This document shows positions 63,982-64,000 of a DNA stretch of 64,000 nucleotides, in pieces (the stretch's first letter is position 1; each line of letters starts with the position of its first letter). This DNA comes from Candidatus Gastranaerophilales bacterium (lineage in GTDB: Bacteria; Cyanobacteriota; Vampirovibrionia; Gastranaerophilales; Gastranaerophilaceae): positions 180,913 through 244,912 of the forward strand of contig CALVEV010000037.1 of assembly GCA_944326685.1 (NCBI GenBank), given 5' to 3'. Made by a program: the position numbers and the translations under genes. Below the pieces are notes generated by a model. It had not been told where the DNA came from, did not search any database, and was given only the letters and a program-made list of their open reading frames with translations.

Positions 63982-64000
63982 ATGGCGCTAACAATAAATA
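63982..64000 (+). CDS. Start of a probable flagellin gene (partial)
   Basis: The window ends six codons into a frame encoding MALTIN. Many flagellins begin MALTINTN or very similarly. GAGGTGAT, a long match to the anti-Shine-Dalgarno sequence, precedes the ATG, as expected for an abundant protein. With fliFGHI in the same window flagellin is the likeliest product, though six residues cannot prove it. Confidence 0.45.

Noticed and set aside
1..64000. CRISPR arrays, insertion sequences, integrases, rRNA
   Set aside because: No regularly spaced repeats, transposase or integrase motifs, or rRNA sequence were seen on either strand.

Overview
The window is very AT-rich, densely coding bacterial DNA. 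It encodes a Gram-negative envelope (LpxA, a heptosyltransferase-like domain), flagellar export and basal-body proteins (FliF, FliG, FliH, FliI, with an apparent flagellin start at the right edge), anaerobic metabolism (a single-chain pyruvate:ferredoxin oxidoreductase), an AMIN-domain amidase of the kind common in cyanobacteria, and many proteins of unknown family. This fits a non-photosynthetic relative of cyanobacteria (Vampirovibrionia / Gastranaerophilales, 'Melainabacteria'). The assignment is an inference from gene content and protein style; no rRNA lies in the window.

Layout: 1-742 CcdA-like thiol transporter; 739-5578 fliF-fliG-fliH-fliI (minus strand); 5845-9378 nifJ; 9437-10661 two small minus-strand genes (JAMM-like, YkgJ-like); 10763-13853 dTDP-sugar operon rfbC-rfbB-rfbA plus a tagged unknown; 13850-16549 SulP transporter and an HNH-like protein; 16729-25385 SIMPL protein, TypA, a giant GH13 protein, MgtE; 25455-29513 ArgS, an Ala/Ser-rich membrane protein, a tyrosine phosphatase, a small NPF protein; 29625-31843 GT8-GT9 fusion and a small Cys protein; 32236-36268 pgpH-ybeY-dgkA-cdd cluster; 36369-42045 amidase, MurI, Pgi, TrxB; 42163-47819 metallopeptidase, dGTPase-like HD protein, PLD protein, DnaQ-like protein; 47977-50548 CreD, secreted protein, LpxA; 50670-58288 an accessory block rich in unknown proteins; 58354-64000 tRNA-Phe, infC, EF-hand protein, a HTH-only LuxR-type protein, rpmH, proC, comEC and the flagellin start.

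The most striking signal is a short N-terminal motif, roughly [ILVM]-x-F-[KRNG]-[GASC], in the first 50 residues of nine proteins that otherwise share nothing: a GH13 glycosidase, an HNH-like protein, a tyrosine phosphatase, a phospholipase-D-type protein, a DnaQ-type exonuclease, a CheD-like deamidase, a phosphoribosyltransferase-like protein and two unknowns. None has a signal peptide, and I saw no such motif near the start of the housekeeping proteins. It looks like a sorting or secretion tag on a varied set of enzymes, i.e. a candidate undescribed export/effector system.

Two genes that simple ORF calling would truncate or miss are included: infC, which appears to start at AUA after a good Shine-Dalgarno sequence, and the 50-codon rpmH.
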